Assembly (NCBI GenBank): GCA_030248215.1
Contig: JASANG010003130.1
Coordinates: 186,001-250,000 of the forward strand
Length of the DNA: 64,000 nt
Source of the DNA: Enoplolaimus lenunculus
Lineage: Eukaryota > Nematoda > Enoplea > Enoplida > Thoracostomopsidae
Direction of reading: 5' to 3'
The position numbers and the translations under genes are program-made. The notes below the pieces were generated by a model that saw nothing but the letters and a program-made list of their open reading frames with translations, did no database searches and had not been told where the DNA came from. Of the stretch, positions 35,401 through 41,404 are shown one piece after another. Numbering within the stretch: the stretch's first letter is position 1; each line of letters starts with the position of its first letter.

Positions 35401-38302
35401 ACTGCAATATATTTAAAATTCTTGTGTTGGCACATACAAATTCACCAAAAGTATTTTTACTCCGCTTGTATTTGAGGCTTAACATAGCGGACGAGTAACG
35501 CCACATGGTGCAGCACGTAGCTGGATTCTACGGAATCGGAATTGAAATAGCAAATTTATACCGGAATCGGAACTATAAAATTTATGAGTGCAAAGATAAT
35601 TTGTATTTCCAAATGTATTATTGATTTAAACAATCTGATGGCTGGCAACAATTTTTAAAAACGTAGCATAATGAAATTGGGGATGACTTTTGGTTCTATA
35701 ACGCTGAACTACATTGACTTATACATAAGTTAACACATCGAAAACAATTGAATTCATTAAACGATATAGAATTCTAATGTAACGTATCACTAGTAGGATT
35801 AAAATAAAATTCTAAAATTTCAATTCCAATTGATTGTGCAATCGGAATCGGAATCAAATCGGACCTTGTTTTGAATCAGAATTCTAATCGTAATCGGAAT
35901 TCCGCTTATACCTTGGCCGTTAAAACACCACCACATTAACCAATCTAACCCTTCGTACTTGTATGTGCATGACTTATACTCTGAGATGACCCAAAACGAT
36001 TTACCCTTGTCAAAACGTACATAAGCAGACATAGTTCTATACATAAACTGAACATAAAATTGCAATGCACCACAAAACTGGAGCGCAATATTCGTGTGCC
36101 CTTGAACCTTACACATGCTGTTTGTAGTATATATTTTGTTCGCATTTCAAATCCGCAAGAGAGTTATACCTTAAATATACATTTCTGTTTAAGAATTTTA
36201 AGTGTTATGGAAAATTTTCCGGCTATGAAATATGAAAAATACTGAATCATTCGAAGAATTAACCTACAATTGCAATTGAGATTTATATACTTTTAGACCG
36301 AGTCTATTTGGGGTAACAAGCTGAATTTGATGGGGGCATGACTCTGCAATGGTCCCTCCGGTGGGGACGCTCTTGCGATCCGGGTAAGGAAGTTGCACCG
36401 CTGACCATTGCAAGCACATGCTCTTTCAAACCCTTTCTCTCAACCCTCTTCTCCCTCGCCGAGGGAGGGGGGAGAACTACGCAAATCCCCCCTCCTCCTC
36501 CTTCTCCGCTTTACGGAGGAGTAGGGAGGAGGAGGAGGGGGTAAAACCCTCATTTTCACACTACTTATATAGTCGACGCCAAAAGTAGTGGGAGAAATGG
36601 CCTGTGTGGCGCAGTGGTAGAGTGTTCGCTTATAGTTCCATAGGCTGAGGGTTTGATCCCCGCTCTGGAGGCCCGCTTTTCCATCTGCTTCCTTAAAAGG
36701 TATAAAGTCCTAGTTCCTATTTAGACTTACAGTGACTATGGGATTAAAGGACTGGAAAGCTTAGACGTAAACTAATAGGATTATGTTTAATCTTAGGTTT
36801 AGGTTTCGGTTCAGGCTTATGTTTAGTAGGTAGACCCCTGTTGTTTACACGTGTCATAGTGCCTTGTAGTTGCCGAAAAACGTAGATTCTAGACTTAAAT
36901 ATCCAAATTTTCTGAATGTGCAAAATTGGTTTTTAACAACCATATACGAAGGGACAACTTATAGAAAAGAAATATGTTAAGCGATAAAATGAAACTAACC
37001 AAGTTCTTGGAATTACCGGCTGGCTATCATATATGTTACGCGTCACAGTTAAGTGATTACGACCATTTGAAACGAAATTATTTGAAAGATCCTTAAAATA
37101 TAATGATCGTAAGATTATAACACCTAAAAACATTAATGTTTAAAACTGTTTGGAACACTCGATCCAGCAGTGTTAACAAAATCGTTGTTAAAAATCTTAC
37201 AAGTTTTAAGTTAAAAATTACTTGAAGATTTTACACACAAGTTTAAACTTGAGCCCTGGACTAAGCAGAGATTTAAATCTAAGCCTGAACCTAAGCCAAA
37301 TCCTAATTCTACGGTTACGTCAAAATCTAAAAGTTTCCGCAATTGTGGGGGAGTCGTACAGTAGGCACTAGCGGATCCAGAGGGGGGAGCGGGGTGCGTA
37401 CGCCCCCATCATAAAATGTTGAAGTTATAATATGATAAGGTTAATACCTTAAAAATTTTCCACCTCAAAATTTTTTCGCGATAAAATCATAAGATTTCTT
37501 CTACCTTACAACTTTTGCGTTTGATAACATTTAACACACCGCCCCCGTCAGAAACTCCCAGGAAATAGAAAACCAAAATCCAATTATCTGAAACAGAGCT
37601 TAAAACGTACGTTGGAAATAGAAATAGATTAATCCTTAGCCTCCGTCAAAGTCTAAGCCGAGACTTAATCTAAGCCGAGACTTAAGTTTAAGCAGAAAAC
37701 CTAAACCGAAGCCTAACAACTCTTAATTTGTGCCCAAATCTTAAAATTTACTACACTGTGTGGCAAATTCTACCAGAGCCAACGATAGAAAATACAAAAC
37801 CAAACAACGATAAGATTTGTTTAAACCTAAGTGTCAATGTTTGAGCCAGTACCTAAAGCAAAACGTACATTGGAAATTGAAATCGATTTGACGAGATGCA
37901 ATCTTGCTTGTGAGCATTGTGTTTCGTTGATGTTGAGCAGTAACCAGTTGAGATCACTGTGAACAAGGCAGTGCGGTCGTGTGCTGCATTGAGAAGATAG
38001 TACTAAAAATGAAAAATTATTATTTTTTTGACAAATTCTGGTTTTAATACCAGACCGAAGAAAATCCTATAGGAATTAATCAAATTCTAAATTTTGCAAT
38101 CGCTATTGTAGCTAAACTCTGCTAAGCGAACGATTTTTACCTTTTGTCAGACCGCAAATTTCGCAGTAATATAAACGCTTTTTCAAAACGGAAACAGTTT
38201 GTATTTTCACTCAGTTCGCAAGCCAACTGACAGAAACCTACAAATGTGTTTTCCAGTGTGCGACCAATGTCTTGATCAGAGGTGGACTGTTTTTCCGCGG
38301 AA
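1..38302 (-). CDS. Giant acidic low-complexity protein gene, 13 exons traced, 3' end beyond window
   Basis: Gene-level model; function not recognised. Exons on the minus strand, 5' to 3': 38302-38141, 37956-37869, 37091-37000, 30054-29912, 29052-28998, 28299-28220, 27705-27662, 25094-25039, 15454-15295, 14696-14603, 13942-13646, 13130-12866 and 11497 to past position 1. Each is bounded by an AG acceptor and GT donor. Leading/trailing base counts (1/2, 1/0, 0/2, 1/1, 2/2, 1/1, 2/0, 0/2, 1/0, 0/1, 2/1, 2/2, 1/-) fit at all twelve junctions. The visible product is about 4,340 residues. The first exons are mixed and globular-looking; the rest is rich in Ser, Asn, Glu and Asp. The start codon and 5' exons were not found. 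The 27705-27662 exon (donor gtaacg) and 38302-38141 exon are the weakest. The large introns hold MITEs and one nested plus-strand gene. No membrane segment or known domain was seen. Confidence 0.7.
6595..6925 (-). repeat. 58-residue tandem duplication in the giant exon
   Basis: Two adjacent copies about 174 bp apart share a FEPNxNxxTTxD start and a SNIAExAE end. Divergence is moderate and both copies stay in frame. Confidence 0.7.
7597..8075 (-). repeat. 18-residue (54-bp) Trp-containing tandem repeat within the giant exon
   Basis: About eight consecutive 18-residue units in the minus-strand frame. Each begins NNW (variants NDW, KYW, TNW) and follows roughly NNWSEINxENLQxDQEQE. Trp is otherwise rare in this protein, so the regularly spaced Trp stands out. 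Unit length is constant at 54 bp, as expected from in-frame tandem duplication. Confidence 0.85.
8885..9240 (-). repeat. 67-residue tandem duplication in the giant exon
   Basis: Two copies about 201 bp apart share the core NNNGLLYGVV and a following NxxFxG segment. The duplication is in frame. Confidence 0.7.
9825..10100 (-). repeat. 44-residue tandem duplication in the giant exon
   Basis: Two copies about 132 bp apart share APVxLSNWTLxKFSQMV followed by DQSD. This is one of the better conserved blocks in the exon, so it could be a short binding motif. Confidence 0.75.
12534..12724. mobile_element. hAT-type MITE with TTAGGC-like core
   Basis: Terminal inverted repeats GGTCAATGTTACTTTAG and CTAAAAGTAACATAGATC flank a core of TAAGCC-type hexamers. 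Same family as 40597-40804. Lies in the intron between the giant exon and the 12866-13130 exon. Confidence 0.65.
12866..13130 (-). CDS. Exon of the giant acidic protein gene
   Basis: Acceptor attccag and donor gtaatt. Encodes 87 full codons beginning TQQYRANNRSSSHLSTESS, with a Ser/Thr-rich N-terminal half and a Lys/Arg/Asn-rich C-terminal half. Its trailing AG joins the leading A of the giant exon to make Arg, which fixes the frame of both. Confidence 0.85.
13646..13942 (-). CDS. Exon of the giant acidic protein gene
   Basis: Acceptor ttgtttcag and donor gtgaaa. Encodes 98 codons starting TSQSMTSCGLEALTPRLSNS and ending in a basic stretch (HKRRIKSKYGS). The frame is open further upstream to about 14027, so a longer exon is possible, but this acceptor matches the preceding exon's phase. 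Confidence 0.8.
14257..14424. mobile_element. GC-rich hairpin MITE, PIF/Harbinger-like
   Basis: Ends GGGTGGCGCTAGAC and GTATAGCGCGATCC, flanked by TTA on both sides. The interior is rich in CCGTCCGTCACCGTCCG-type repeats that can fold back. Related copies are at 25171, 25493, 29087 and 30268. Confidence 0.7.
14603..14696 (-). CDS. Exon of the giant acidic protein gene
   Basis: Acceptor ctattctgttctag and donor gtaagaag. Encodes 31 codons (VTMETKAIRPSDNTTLAHRS and on), Ser/Arg/Asn-rich. It has exactly the 0/1 phase needed between the exon at 15454 and the one at 13942. An internal Met could serve as an alternative start. Confidence 0.75.
15295..15454 (-). CDS. Exon of the giant acidic protein gene
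   Basis: Acceptor tttgtttcag and strong donor gtaagt. Only one frame is open; it encodes 53 codons including LNYVSRQLNVDLTRINTNSI. Confidence 0.75.
15456..16780. other. Intronic stretch with scattered TAAGCC hexamers, no gene seen
   Basis: Part of the 9.6 kb intron of the giant gene. TAAGCC/TAATCC-type hexamers occur around 15,600-15,860. A low-copy repeat at about 16,250-16,450 shares its aaaattgcgtttg core with 20,350-20,470. No convincing exon on either strand. Confidence 0.5.
16780..17232. repeat. 52-bp CpG-rich tandem satellite, about 8 copies
   Basis: Units start GCGTCGTCGCGCGTC at 16809, 16861, 16913, 16965, 17017, 17069 and 17121, an exact 52-bp period. A last copy starts at 17185 after a 12-bp irregularity. 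Each unit joins a CG-rich 20-mer to an AT-rich half (TTTTTAAAATCTAATACTAT). The unit length is not a multiple of 3, so it is unlikely to be coding. Confidence 0.9.
17510..17780 (+). repeat. Interspersed TTTAAGCTTAAAC-rich repeat, copy 1
   Basis: Shares blocks such as gcagtattaaacgaactttctagatta and gtttagttaagctataatt with 18825-19180 (same orientation) and 21465-21810 (inverted). No coding potential seen. Confidence 0.6.
18825..19180 (+). repeat. Interspersed TTTAAGCTTAAAC-rich repeat, copy 2
   Basis: Second copy of the family at 17510. It contains the shared gcagtattaaacgaactttctagatta block and ends in gtttagttaagctataattg. Confidence 0.6.
19950..20116. mobile_element. MITE with GGCCCGTAGCC termini
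   Basis: The ends read GGCCCGTAGCC at the left and GGCTATGGGCC at the right, imperfect inverted repeats around a G-run-rich core. No target duplication could be fixed. Confidence 0.5.
21235..21455 (+). repeat. Truncated divergent copy of the ~1 kb interspersed element
   Basis: Resembles the segment of the 30492 and 36572 copies around 'atagactyggtctaaaagtaaataa...ttgcaattgtaggt'. Clearly decayed. Confidence 0.45.
21465..21810 (-). repeat. Interspersed TTTAAGCTTAAAC-rich repeat, copy 3 (inverted)
   Basis: Reverse-orientation copy of the family at 17510 and 18825. Confidence 0.6.
21811..24195. other. Intronic AT-rich stretch, no confirmed gene
   Basis: An exon-like minus-strand block is present at about 21,815-21,945 (acceptor gaaatttttcag, then an open frame), but there is no donor and its phase does not fit the giant gene. 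CCGGAA-type element remnants lie near 22,700. Otherwise nothing recognisable. Confidence 0.4.
24198..24630 (+). mobile_element. TA-duplicating mariner-like MITE
   Basis: Termini CTGTATTGACTCGAATAAGAGG and CCTCTTATTCGGGTCACTACAG are inverted repeats, with TA at the left insertion site. There is no transposase ORF. The family recurs at 39100, 54806, 61751 and 62191, with TA flanks preserved in most copies. Confidence 0.75.
25039..25094 (-). CDS. Exon of the giant acidic protein gene
   Basis: Acceptor attttttgtag and donor gtaaga. Only one frame is open, encoding ISSESNGFRIELEGLLLK. Phase 0/2 matches the exon at 15454 across a 9.6 kb intron. Confidence 0.65.
25171..25312. mobile_element. GC-rich hairpin MITE, PIF/Harbinger-like
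   Basis: Starts GGGTGACGCAAAAC and ends TATAGCACCACCC, followed by TTA. CCGTCCGTCAC interior. Confidence 0.6.
25493..25663. mobile_element. GC-rich hairpin MITE, PIF/Harbinger-like
   Basis: Starts GGGTGACGCCATAC, ends ATAAACACCATCC, and is flanked by TAA on both sides. Its left edge abuts an exon-like block (25678-25814). Confidence 0.6.
26263..26403. mobile_element. Short MITE with CAGTGCAAAAATGGT inverted ends
   Basis: CAGTGCAAAAATGG at the left and CCATTTTTGCAGTG at the right, with an interior rich in GACTC motifs. A partial second copy is at about 45,005-45,105. The apparent donor 'ATGgtaagt' at the left end is part of the element, not a gene. Confidence 0.6.
27662..27705 (-). CDS. Probable small exon of the giant acidic protein gene
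   Basis: Acceptor gatttacag; donor gtaacg, or gtacaa 18 bp earlier in the same phase. Encodes KVDTGLKHVQCGYI. Supported mainly because it supplies the 2/0 phase required between its neighbours. Confidence 0.4.
27890..28030. mobile_element. MITE with GTATAGAACAGGGCCGGA ends and TTAGGC core
   Basis: Left GTATAGAACAGGGCCGGA and right TCCGGCCCTTTTCTATAC are inverted repeats around a CTTAGGCTTAGG core. Related copies are at 45111-45265, 55150-55360 and 63215-63390. Confidence 0.65.
28220..28299 (-). CDS. Exon of the giant acidic protein gene
   Basis: Acceptor tataatttcag and donor gtaagt. Encodes 26 codons, TVARKSNDYNVLSLSKHSAY then FRILIA. Phase 1/1. Confidence 0.65.
28538..28934 (+). mobile_element. 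hAT-type MITE with CCGGTTCCGG repeats
   Basis: Begins CAGGGTGCAACCGGAATTCC and ends GGAATT-complement GTTGCACCCTG. It is flanked by a perfect 8-bp duplication, gtgacaat (28530-28537 and 28935-28942). Subterminal CCGGTTCCGGTTCCGG runs are typical of the family. No transposase. Confidence 0.9.
28998..29052 (-). CDS. Exon of the giant acidic protein gene
   Basis: Acceptor gtttttttag and donor gtaatt. In the phase-consistent frame it encodes SLPEKSKRTNFTYYIPY. A GC-rich MITE (29087-29321) lies just upstream in the intron. Confidence 0.6.
29087..29321. mobile_element. GC-rich hairpin MITE, PIF/Harbinger-like
   Basis: Termini GGGTTGCGCTATACTT and AAGTATAGCGCAACCC are perfect inverted repeats. The interior of CCGTCAC/GTGACGG motifs can form a long hairpin. 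The left flank is TAA. Confidence 0.75.
29912..30054 (-). CDS. Exon of the giant acidic protein gene
   Basis: Acceptor gatatttttag and donor gtcagt. Encodes 47 codons beginning SLSSSRCWSFRSSQSSAESV, Ser-rich like the downstream protein. A second frame (2/0) is also open, so the phase rests on the chain of exons. Confidence 0.65.
30268..30412. mobile_element. GC-rich hairpin MITE, PIF/Harbinger-like
   Basis: Starts GGGTTGCGCTATACTT, ends with the partner GTATCGCGCAAC, and is flanked by TTA on both sides. The interior differs from the other copies (GCTGCGCGCCGCTTCACG). Confidence 0.6.
30492..31405 (+). repeat. ~0.9 kb interspersed element, left member of an inverted pair
   Basis: Matches 35531-36572 in reverse orientation over most of its length. 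It includes a pyrimidine/purine-rich CTCC/GGAGG block at one end and ACGGAATCGGAAT-type sequence at the other. Its ORFs are not conserved between copies, so I do not call it coding. Confidence 0.7.
32936..33562 (+). CDS. Small basic / poly-Gln protein gene nested in the giant gene's intron
   Basis: Not recognised. An AG acceptor (taacttttcag) ends at 32935, so a 5'-UTR exon or a trans-spliced leader lies upstream. ATG is at 32948. Exon 1 ends at 33096 (donor gtgtgt) and encodes MNSLPTNFNRWGLKRKLAHV followed by a Lys/Arg-rich helix. Exon 2 starts at 33381 and continues in phase as FLELQRKQYMQQRQ and a CAG/CAA poly-Gln run, stopping at 33490-33492 (about 86 residues). The next frame over stays open to 33562 and ends in a convincing basic tail (PYVRRNERQQPFAPKKRR, NLS-like). 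An alternative acceptor CTGCAG|AGG (exon start 33397) joins exon 1 to that second frame. Likely nuclear, by inference only. Which frame is used is unresolved. Confidence 0.55.
33405..33480 (+). repeat. CAG/CAA trinucleotide-rich tract
   Basis: Interrupted CAG/CAA repeat encoding poly-Gln in the main frame, and Ser/Asn runs in the alternative one. Prone to length change. Confidence 0.85.
33893..35030. other. Non-coding stretch, nothing convincing
   Basis: AT-rich. An AATAAA at 34242-34247 could terminate the nested plus-strand gene. A GC-richer block at 34,420-34,520 looks like a decayed SINE or other repeat. Confidence 0.4.
35030..35345 (+). repeat. GC-rich SINE-like block with cgtaataaaata tail
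   Basis: About 270 bp much richer in GC than its surroundings, ending in a short repeated cgtaataaaataatacgtaat tail like that of a retroposed element. No tRNA promoter boxes could be fixed. A spurious ORF covers it. Confidence 0.35.
35531..36572 (-). repeat. ~1 kb interspersed element, right member of an inverted pair
   Basis: Reverse-orientation partner of 30492-31405, about 4.1 kb away. The pair brackets the nested plus-strand gene. Confidence 0.7.
36599..36673 (+). repeat. tRNA-like SINE head
   Basis: Box A-like TGGCGCAGTGGTAGAG and box B-like GGTTTGATCCC at tRNA spacing, with complementary GGCC ends. The family recurs at 52912 and in decayed form at 53645. The anticodon arm is poor, so this is a SINE promoter rather than a functional tRNA. 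Confidence 0.65.
37000..37091 (-). CDS. Exon of the giant acidic protein gene
   Basis: Acceptor tattttaag and donor gttagt. Encodes 30 codons, DLSNNFVSNGRNHLTVTRNI and on. Phase 0/2 fits the exon at 30054 across a 6.9 kb intron that contains the nested plus-strand gene. Confidence 0.6.
37869..37956 (-). CDS. Exon of the giant acidic protein gene
   Basis: Acceptor ccttgttcacag and donor gtacgt. Encodes 29 codons, DLNWLLLNINETQCSQARLH and on. The donor end lies in a short segment locally duplicated near 37,600, so that boundary is less certain. Confidence 0.5.
38141..38302 (-). CDS. Most 5' exon found for the giant gene; acceptor lies in a MITE end
   Basis: Donor gtaaaa; acceptor ctattgcag. 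Encodes 53 codons, including ENTFVGFCQLACELSENTNC then FRFEKAFILLRNLRSDK, a helical, globular-looking stretch. About the first 10 codons and the acceptor match the end of an interspersed TTAGGC-bearing element seen again near 50,030, so this exon may have borrowed a transposon splice site. Upstream exons were not identified. Confidence 0.5.
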
Positions 38303-38445
38303 CTGCAATAGAATAATCTTTGATTTAAATGTTTTTTGCTTGGGTTTACGCTCATACTTATGTTTATGTATAGACTTTATGCTTACGCTTAGACTTAGGT
38401 TAAGGCTTAGGAATGTGCTTATGCTACTGTTACAACCCTGTTTGG
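38278..38445. mobile_element. TTAGGC-bearing MITE adjoining an exon of the giant gene
   Basis: CAGAGGTGGACTG at the left and CAACCCTG at the right surround degraded CTTAGG hexamers. The left end matches the element at about 50,017-50,160. It supplies the splice acceptor of the exon at 38302. Confidence 0.5.
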
Positions 38446-39099
38446 CCCAAATTTGACGTACTTTCAAATCGCAAACCGAACTTTGGATGCTGTCTCAGAT
38501 GATAATGACATTTGTAGCAATTGGAATGGTTGTTTTCATTCATTATTTACGGTTGATAGTAATTTATAAATGCAAATCTGTTAAGTTCTGCTTGAAATCG
38601 GTGCCTTTTAAACCTTTTCACCAGAATTCAGGTTCCAAACTTATATTAGGATTTATCGACTACATCTGCTCAAATTATGTTTCTGAAGCTAAATACACAG
38701 AGTCCAGTGAAATCCAAAATCAGTTTTTAATATTTTTTGAGTTTTATATTAAGCTAAATGCATTTATTTTTAAAATATTACATATTTGTATGTCAAGGTA
38801 ATCAATTCGGTTTCAGATCCGCAAAAATTGACAACTGAAAACCAGTTCGGGTTCAAAATATATGGAATAAAACGTAAGTATAAGAAGGAATATACAAAAG
38901 AAGCGAGTTGGGTCCAACTACCATCAGGTAAATTAAATAACAGTCCGTAACTGAATAACTGGAAGGTACACTCTGGAGAAGCAAAATATATATCAGTCCC
39001 CACTTATATGGGTCATTACAGTATTTGAATCTGTTCGATTCTCAGTGGCAATTCAAGCTCTTTCGTAATTGGAAAGCACTCGCCAGGACAAACGTACTA

Positions 39100-39531
39100 C
39101 TGTAGCGACCCGAATGTGAGGTAGTAATAAGACTGGGTCCCATTTTGAGTCCAATCAATAGGAGTCTGTATCCATAATAAGAGTCTGTAAGCGGATAGAG
39201 TCCCTAAACCAAAATTAGAGTCCATAAATGTCAATTATCTCTAATTGTAGCGCATAAATGACTCCAGGATCAAATAAAGTTGAGTTCGAAACTTTAAAGC
39301 GTACTTAAGTTTTGAAATTATTAAGTATAACCTTGCATTATCGATCAAGCTTCTGATACAAGACAAATAAACGTTTAATTCAACGGATAGTTGCAATACC
39401 GGATATATATCAGTAAAGAATGGTGGCGGAAGGCGGGTTGAAAATAAATAACAGTTCGTAACCGAAACAGGGAGTACCCTCTGGAGAGGCCAAATAAAAA
39501 TCAGTCCTCCCTCTTATTCGGGTCCCTACAC
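39100..39531 (+). mobile_element. TA-duplicating mariner-like MITE
   Basis: Starts CTGTAGCGACCCGAATG and ends TTATTCGGGTCCCTACAC, with TA on both sides. Same family as 24198. A partial copy ends at 39021 (GGGTCATTACAG then TA). Confidence 0.75.
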
Positions 39532-39534
39532 TAA

Positions 39535-40590
39535 TCGTACAAAAACGAGCTCTTGTACTTTCCCTTAAGTTTTCAAAATTTTCACATATTTGCGCTAAAG
39601 ATTAAGCTTAAAGGCTTACACGCAGGTAAAGGCTTAAACCTAAATTTAAGCTGTTTGCGTCGAGAAGTGTATAAGAACGCAAAAAGTCTTCGCAACAGCG
39701 AAGTAAAATCTAATTCAGAAACCAACAAATAAAGATTTGCCGTTTGTAAATAAATATTCTTAAAATACCAAGCAACAGTAGAAAACAAAACTAACTTAAA
39801 CTTGTGAAAACTCACAAAAGCAACAATTCGCTGTCCAAAATTATGACTAATCATTGGTCACTGCTTGTGAACTTAATTTTTCCTCGTCGATTTTCCACCC
39901 TGATACCCCAAACACAAACGTTCTGGTGGCAGGACCGCCAGTACCAGCGGCTAAATGAAACGCCGCACACCGAAATCCTTGCCCCTCCTAACCAAAAATG
40001 TTTCGACAGTATTGAAAAAATTTTACGCTATATAAATTTTCAATGTCCCCTTTAGAAATGGTGTTGACCCTCTGCTACAATTCCTGGTAGAGTAGGCTTG
40101 AAATTGGCGGTGTCTTTATAATAACCGAGAGACAATATTCGCCGGTTTGTAACAACAAAATGTTGCCCAAAACCCATTTTCAAGTTTGATAAACACTATT
40201 TTGGTGCCGAAAAAAAACTTGTGCACCAAAATTTGTTGTATTTTGGGTATATTTAAGCTGAGAGTTGTATTAAGCGATAAATTTTGTGTCGCGATGTGTG
40301 GTGCATATGGTCGAACATTTTTGATTTGCCTCTTCAATTAATGGTGTGTACCTCTTCTGGTTTGCTGCCAGTCTGGTAAACCGGCGTATGGCTAACGAAC
40401 TAAGAAGTCATCGCAGGTTGCTGATTGGTCATAATCTATATAAACACAGCATTGTTTCGAAGCAGGAAAGCATGACAACAGAAACATGAAAATTAGTTTT
40501 TATGAATGCTTAAAGTTTGCCAATATAATTATATAAATTTTTGTTTCGCAGAAACTTAATACATGAAATACAGCAAAAAGAAACGTTACA
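39535..40590. other. Intergenic stretch, no confirmed gene
   Basis: Between the 5'-most exon found for the giant gene and thioredoxin. Only short ORFs, no paired splice sites of quality, and TTAGGC-like hexamers near 39,600-39,660. Promoters could lie here but none is recognisable. Confidence 0.4.
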
Positions 40591-40596
40591 TTTTGT

Positions 40597-40804
40597 GGTC
40601 AATGTTACTTTTAGAACCGTAACAGTAGATTATGCATATTTCTAAGCCTAAGCCTAAGCCTAAGCGTTGCAAAAGTGTATTCCTAAGCCTAAACATAAGC
40701 CTAAGCCTAAGCGTAAGCCTAAGCTAAAAATGCAGTCTAGACTGTATGCCTACTCTTTTACAGACCCACCAGAAACCGGAAAGGCCCTAAAAGTAACATG
40801 GACC
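40597..40804. mobile_element. hAT-type MITE with TTAGGC core, perfect 8-bp target duplication
   Basis: Termini GGTCAATGTTACTTTTAG and CTAAAAGTAACATGGACC. Flanked by cattttgt at 40589-40596 and 40805-40812. The core is CCTAAGCCTAAGC repeats. Confidence 0.9.
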
Positions 40805-40889
40805 CATTTTGTAATGTAACGACCACTGGGACAACTTTATGATGGCTTTTCTATTATGTCCTCCTTACATAATTATCTAAATTTTCAAA

Positions 40890-41139
40890 CTTATACATAA
40901 TTTTATCATAGGATTAGGCTTAGGCTTTACTCGCAGAAACTTATACATAATTTTAGCTTAGGATTAGGCTTAGGCTTTAGTCGCAAAAACTTATACATAA
41001 TTTTAGCTTAGAATTAGGCTTAGGCTTCAGTCGCAGAAACTTATACATAATTTTAGCTTAGGATTAGGCTTAGGCTTCAGTCGCAGAAACTTATACATAA
41101 TTTTAGCTTAGGATTAGGCTTAGGCTTTATTCGCAGGCT
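40890..41139. repeat. 50-bp tandem repeat containing TTAGGC units, 5 copies
   Basis: The phrase cttatacataattttagctta recurs at 40890, 40940, 40990, 41040 and 41090, each followed by ggattaggcttaggctt. It lies 270 bp upstream of the thioredoxin start codon. Confidence 0.9.
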
Positions 41140-41404
41140 TATGATCATGCTTGTGGATTGAAAATATGCAAGAAGAGCCTACATTAATATTTCAAACGAT
41201 GTTCACTTGAGCAGAATGTGCACACTGTCTGTTTATCGCAATAGATTACTAAAACGCTTTAAACAAAAGGTAAAGCCTAATATTTCTGGTCAATCTTTTA
41301 AATCTTAGAGAATAGCGTTATTTTTGTAACAAAAAACTTGTTTTTACTGGTTCTTGCCAACGAATTTAAATGAAATGAAGTTTTTAAATATTTAACATGC
41401 GAAT

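Noticed and set aside
36599-36673. Functional tRNA gene
   Set aside because: Box A and B are present but the anticodon arm is poor and the block recurs with conserved flanks, so it is a SINE head.
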